DNA from: Novisyntrophococcus fermenticellae
Lineage (GTDB): Bacteria > Bacillota > Clostridia > Lachnospirales > Lachnospiraceae
Direction: 5' to 3'
DNA length: 64,000 nt
NCBI RefSeq assembly: GCF_018866245.1
Contig: NZ_CP076458.1
Coordinates: 1,302,001-1,366,000, forward strand
Made by a program: the position numbers and the translations under genes. This document shows, piece after piece, positions 61,195 to 64,000 of this stretch. The notes beneath the pieces are model-generated. The model was not told the DNA's origin, made no database searches, and saw only the letters and a list, made by a program, of their open reading frames with translations. Every line of letters begins with the position of its first letter. Position 1 is the first letter of the stretch.

Positions 61195-61613
61195 AGGAAC
61201 GGGAGTTAATACGTCTGGCGCATGAAGCCAGGCAACGAGCATATGCGCCTTATTCCGGATTTCAGGTAGGAGCGGCGCTTCTGACAAAGGGTGGTAAGAC
61301 GTATCTGGGCTGCAATATTGAGAATGCCGCTTACAGCCCCTCAAACTGTGCGGAGCGTACCGCTTTCTTTAAAGCAATCTCCGAAGGTGAGACAGAGTTT
61401 GAGGCGATTGCTGTCGTAGGAGGAAAGGCAGGGGAAAAGCCCGGTCAGATGTGTACGCCCTGCGGGGTATGCCGTCAGGTAATGATGGAGTTTTGCAGCC
61501 CTGAAACATTTCAGATTATTCTGGAGGATGAAAACCGGGGATATCAGGTCTTTACACTTGGGGATTTATTTCCCCTGGGCTTCGGCCCTGGGAATCTGAG
61601 AAAGGATGGTTGA
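61191..61613 (+). CDS. cdd: Cytidine deaminase
   Basis: Zinc enzyme that converts cytidine and deoxycytidine to the uridine forms, 140 residues. It has the N-terminal [30 protein letters not shown]. The catalytic motif appears as [11 protein letters not shown] near 53-63 (zinc Cys plus catalytic Glu). The other two zinc Cys residues are in [15 protein letters not shown] near 87-101. It overlaps udp by 4 bases and lies 3 bases ahead of the deoB-deoC fusion gene. Confidence 0.96.
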   Translation: MKERELIRLAHEARQRAYAPYSGFQVGAALLTKGGKTYLGCNIENAAYSPSNCAERTAFFKAISEGETEFEAIAVVGGKAGEKPGQMCTPCGVCRQVMMEFCSPETFQIILEDENRGYQVFTLGDLFPLGFGPGNLRKDG

Positions 61614-61616
61614 TAT

Positions 61617-63443
61617 ATGGTTGATAAAAGAGTGTTTTTGATTGTTCTGGATAGCTTTGGCGTCGGAGAGCTTCCTGATGCGGCTGAATTTGGCGACAAA
61701 GGAAGCAATACGCTGAAAACGATATCAAGTGCGGAAGAATACAGTACGCCGAATATGAAAAGATTAGGACTGTTCAATATCGATGGAGTTGACTGGATGC
61801 CAAAGGAAGGCGCTCCTGCCGGGTCTTTTGGAAGGATGAAAGAGAGCTCCCGGGGGAAAGATACCACGATTGGACATTGGGAAATTTCAGGCATTATATC
61901 GCCGGAAGCACTCCCTGTTTATCCTGATGGATTTCCGGAGGAAGTTCTGGAAAGGTTCAAAGCAGAAACAGGCAGGGAAATCCTGTGCAACAAGCCGTAT
62001 TCGGGTACAGAGGTAATAAAAGACTATGGTGAGGAGCATGTTAAAACCGGAGCATTAATTGTATATACCTCGGCAGACAGTGTGTTTCAGATTGCAGCGC
62101 ATGAGGATATTATACCACTTGAAGAGTTGTATAGAGACTGTGAAATTGCCAGAAAAATCCTGACGGGAAAGCATGGAGTGGGCAGAGTGATTGCCCGGCC
62201 GTTTACCGGAGTGTATCCGAATTATACCAGGACTTCCAACCGGCATGATTTTTCTTTGCTGCCTCCAAAGGATACCATGCTGGATGCACTTACCAGAGAG
62301 GGCTACGAAACCTTTGGAATAGGGAAGATATACGATATTTTTGCCGGAAGGGGAATTCAGCATACACAGCGTATTTCCGGAAATGAAGATGGTATGGAAA
62401 AGACCATAGAGATGCAAAAGAAGAATTTTAAAGGAGTATGCTTTGTAAATTTAGTGGATTTTGATATGGTATATGGACACCGTAATGATATTAAAGGGTA
62501 TGCGCATGCAGCTACAGTCTTCGACCGGCAGCTTGAAACCTTTTTAAAGGGGATGGAGAAGCGAGATATCCTGATGATCACAGCCGATCATGGCTGCGAT
62601 CCTGGCTTTCCGGGAACTGACCACACAAGGGAACATACGCCTCTTTTAATCTATGGAAATGATATCAGGGCGAATGTGAACCTGGGAACCAGAGATACAT
62701 TTGCAGATATTGCAGCTACAATTTTGGATATCATGGAGGTTCCCAACATTACGGACGGCACCAGTTTTAAAGACTTGATTTCAACCCGCAGCCTCTTAAA
62801 GCATGTGGACCATACCCTGTTAAAGGCCTATGCCACATGGGAAGATATTCAGAAATTATGTGAGGAGGCAATCACATATCAGACGGCTTCCGTATGTATT
62901 CCGCCCTGCTACGTAAAAAGAGTCCATGACACCTACAAAGACAGACTAACTATCTGTACGGTAGTCGGATTTCCCCTGGGGTATAGCGTGACAGAGGCAA
63001 AGGCAGCAGAAACAAGGCAGGCTCTGGACGACGGGGCACTGGAAATTGATATGGTGGTGAATATATCGGATGTAAAAAACGGGGATTATCAGCGTGTAAA
63101 GGAAGAAATAAAAGCCCTGAAGGCAATCGCAGGTAAGAAACTATTAAAGGTTATCATCGAAACCTGTTATCTGACTGAGAAAGAAAAAATAGCCATGTGT
63201 AAGGCCGTAACAGAAGCAGGCGCAGATTATATCAAAACATCTACCGGATTTGGCACGGCAGGTGCGGTTTTGGAGGATATCCGGCTTTTCAGGGAGCATA
63301 TCGGTGCAGGAGTCAGAATAAAGGCTGCGGGCGGGGTAAAAACGATTGCAGATATGGAAGCATTCCTGGAAGAAGGCTGCGACCGAATCGGCACCAGCTC
63401 TGCAATTAAACTGATTCAAGGAGAAGAAGGCGGTCAATATTAA
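61617..63443 (+). CDS. deoB-deoC: Phosphopentomutase-deoxyribose-phosphate aldolase fusion protein
   Basis: One 608-residue reading frame holds two consecutive enzymes of deoxynucleoside degradation. Residues 1 to about 388 are phosphopentomutase: metal/catalytic segments VLDSFGVGELPDA near 10, GKDTTIGHWE near 80 with the phosphorylated Thr, and ITADHGCDPGFPGTDHTREHT near 321-341. Residues about 391-608 are deoxyribose-phosphate aldolase: VDHTLLK near 397, EIDMVVNI (Asp478), the Schiff-base Lys540 in DYIKTSTGFG, and Lys569 in RIKAAGGVK. Only two or three residues separate the parts. The combined activity would turn deoxyribose-1-phosphate into glyceraldehyde-3-phosphate and acetaldehyde. An in-frame TTG at 62775 is a weak candidate for separate translation of DeoC. 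Confidence 0.95.
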   Translation: MVDKRVFLIVLDSFGVGELPDAAEFGDKGSNTLKTISSAEEYSTPNMKRLGLFNIDGVDWMPKEGAPAGSFGRMKESSRGKDTTIGHWEISGIISPEALPVYPDGFPEEVLERFKAETGREILCNKPYSGTEVIKDYGEEHVKTGALIVYTSADSVFQIAAHEDIIPLEELYRDCEIARKILTGKHGVGRVIARPFTGVYPNYTRTSNRHDFSLLPPKDTMLDALTREGYETFGIGKIYDIFAGRGIQHTQRISGNEDGMEKTIEMQKKNFKGVCFVNLVDFDMVYGHRNDIKGYAHAATVFDRQLETFLKGMEKRDILMITADHGCDPGFPGTDHTREHTPLLIYGNDIRANVNLGTRDTFADIAATILDIMEVPNITDGTSFKDLISTRSLLKHVDHTLLKAYATWEDIQKLCEEAITYQTASVCIPPCYVKRVHDTYKDRLTICTVVGFPLGYSVTEAKAAETRQALDDGALEIDMVVNISDVKNGDYQRVKEEIKALKAIAGKKLLKVIIETCYLTEKEKIAMCKAVTEAGADYIKTSTGFGTAGAVLEDIRLFREHIGAGVRIKAAGGVKTIADMEAFLEEGCDRIGTSSAIKLIQGEEGGQY

Positions 63444-63459
63444 AAATTGTCATATTACC

Positions 63460-63498
63460 ATGCAGGCATACTTGAGGGAACAACAAGTATGCCTGCAT
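63460..63498 (+). terminator. Terminator after the deoB-deoC gene
   Basis: ATGCAGGCATACTTG (63460-63474) and CAAGTATGCCTGCAT (63484-63498) are perfectly complementary over 15 bases with a 9-base loop, followed by ATTTTT. Confidence 0.9.
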
Positions 63499-63572
63499 AT
63501 TTTTGTGTGGGCTTGTATATATTGGAAAGAATGGCTGCATGTATATTTTTTGTCAGGTCAGAAGGAGGGATT

Positions 63573-64000
63573 ATGGAGCAGGCTGCGAAGCTTTTACGAA
63601 GCATTGATGATATGGTATGGGGACCGCCCATGCTGATTCTTATGCTGGGAACCGGAATTTACCTGATGGTGAGGATGAAATTCCTTCCAATACGAAATCT
63701 GGGATATGCATTAAAAAGTGTAATGGACTTTGGAGAACAGAGAAACGAGGAGAAAAAAGGTGATATTTCTTCCTTTTCCTCCCTTATGACGGAACTGGCT
63801 GCCACAATCGGTACGGGAAATATTGTGGGCGTAGCAACAGCCATGGTATTAGGCGGCCCTGGGGCTCTGGTTTGGATGATGCTGTCGGCCCTGGTGGGTC
63901 TTTCCACGAAATTAGCAGAGAGTCTTCTTTCCGTAAAATACCGGACGGTAAATGATAAAGGGGAGATTTCGGGCGGACCTATGTACACCATGCTCTTAGG
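63573..64000 (+). CDS. Sodium:alanine/glycine symporter (AGCS family), 3' end outside window
   Basis: The frame from ATG 63573 (behind AAGGAGGG) stays open to the end of the window, giving 142 residues. It begins with a short amphipathic segment, then a first membrane helix (PMLILMLGTGIYLMVRMKF, about 19-37). The AGCS signature ISSFSSLMTELAATIGTGNIVGVATAMVLGGPGALVW follows near 65-101. The fragment stops at GGPMYTML, so about two thirds of the protein is missing. AGCS proteins import alanine or glycine with Na+. It follows the nucleoside operon terminator and should be a separate transcript. Confidence 0.9.
   Translation, partial: MEQAAKLLRSIDDMVWGPPMLILMLGTGIYLMVRMKFLPIRNLGYALKSVMDFGEQRNEEKKGDISSFSSLMTELAATIGTGNIVGVATAMVLGGPGALVWMMLSALVGLSTKLAESLLSVKYRTVNDKGEISGGPMYTMLL

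Noticed and set aside
1..64000. CRISPR arrays, insertion sequences, prophage or attachment sites
   Set aside because: No regularly spaced repeats, transposase, integrase or phage genes were seen; tRNA-Thr and tRNA-Ala have no partial tRNA duplicates nearby.

Overview
The window looks like a chromosomal segment of a low-to-mid GC, endospore-forming Firmicute of class Clostridia, most likely a gut-type Lachnospiraceae. This rests on gene content: the infB-rbfA-nrnA-truB-ribF block, a cysteine T-box ahead of cysE-cysS-mrnC-rlmB-sigH, a SpoIID/LysM protein, diaminopimelate dehydrogenase, riboswitches of the TPP and yybP-ykoY classes, and Gram-positive ribosome binding sites throughout. I cannot name a species. 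No insertion sequence, prophage, CRISPR array or rRNA was seen; the region reads as core chromosome with metabolic islands.

Layout. 1-4.6 kb: 3' part of infB and the translation/ribosome maturation operon, closed by a 23-bp terminator hairpin. 4.6-9.8 kb: a MacB-like export system with two different adaptor proteins, one carrying a large insertion in its coiled-coil hairpin. 9.8-15.6 kb: ArsC/Spx-like protein, a frameshifted dtd, a tocopherol-cyclase-like protein, a three-gene sugar ABC importer and a HAD phosphatase. 15.7-22.7 kb: mutY, a glycosyltransferase, sn-glycerol-1-phosphate dehydrogenase, ispF, then a manganese-type riboswitch driving a P-type ATPase. 22.8-27.4 kb: the cysteine T-box operon ending in sigH, tRNA-Thr and a 52-residue minus-strand gene. 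27.4-32.3 kb: metallophosphoesterase, tRNA-Ala, an encapsulin with its ferritin-like cargo, a glutaredoxin and a YyaL-type protein. 32.3-36.2 kb: TPP riboswitch with ykoE, a THI5-like binding protein, ykoD and ykoC for thiamine-precursor uptake.

36.3-43.9 kb is a purine island: two purine permeases flank a MocA-ModE fusion protein and a three-subunit molybdenum xanthine dehydrogenase. 44-50.1 kb holds TPM and LemA proteins, an unknown membrane protein, a DUF421 protein, and a GH120-type xylosidase divergent from an AraC regulator. 50.1-55 kb holds a SpoIID/peptidoglycan-binding/LysM protein, feoAB and larE. 55-64 kb holds moaA, a flavodoxin-like protein, diaminopimelate dehydrogenase, an unknown protein, and then a nucleoside salvage run (adenine deaminase, uridine phosphorylase, cytidine deaminase, and a phosphopentomutase-deoxyribose-phosphate aldolase fusion). 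It ends in a truncated AGCS amino-acid symporter.

How it works together. Purine uptake, xanthine dehydrogenase, adenine deaminase and the Mo-cofactor genes (moaA, MocA-ModE) form one metabolic theme split over two loci. The deo/udp/cdd genes take nucleosides down to glyceraldehyde-3-phosphate plus acetaldehyde, the last two steps on one polypeptide. Metals recur: Mn-type riboswitch and ATPase, FeoAB uptake, and encapsulin iron storage. The most interesting items are the DeoB-DeoC fusion, the adaptor with an inserted domain, the MocA-ModE protein with palindromic promoter elements around it, the encapsulin pair, the unknown protein at 57725-58477 and the dtd frameshift.
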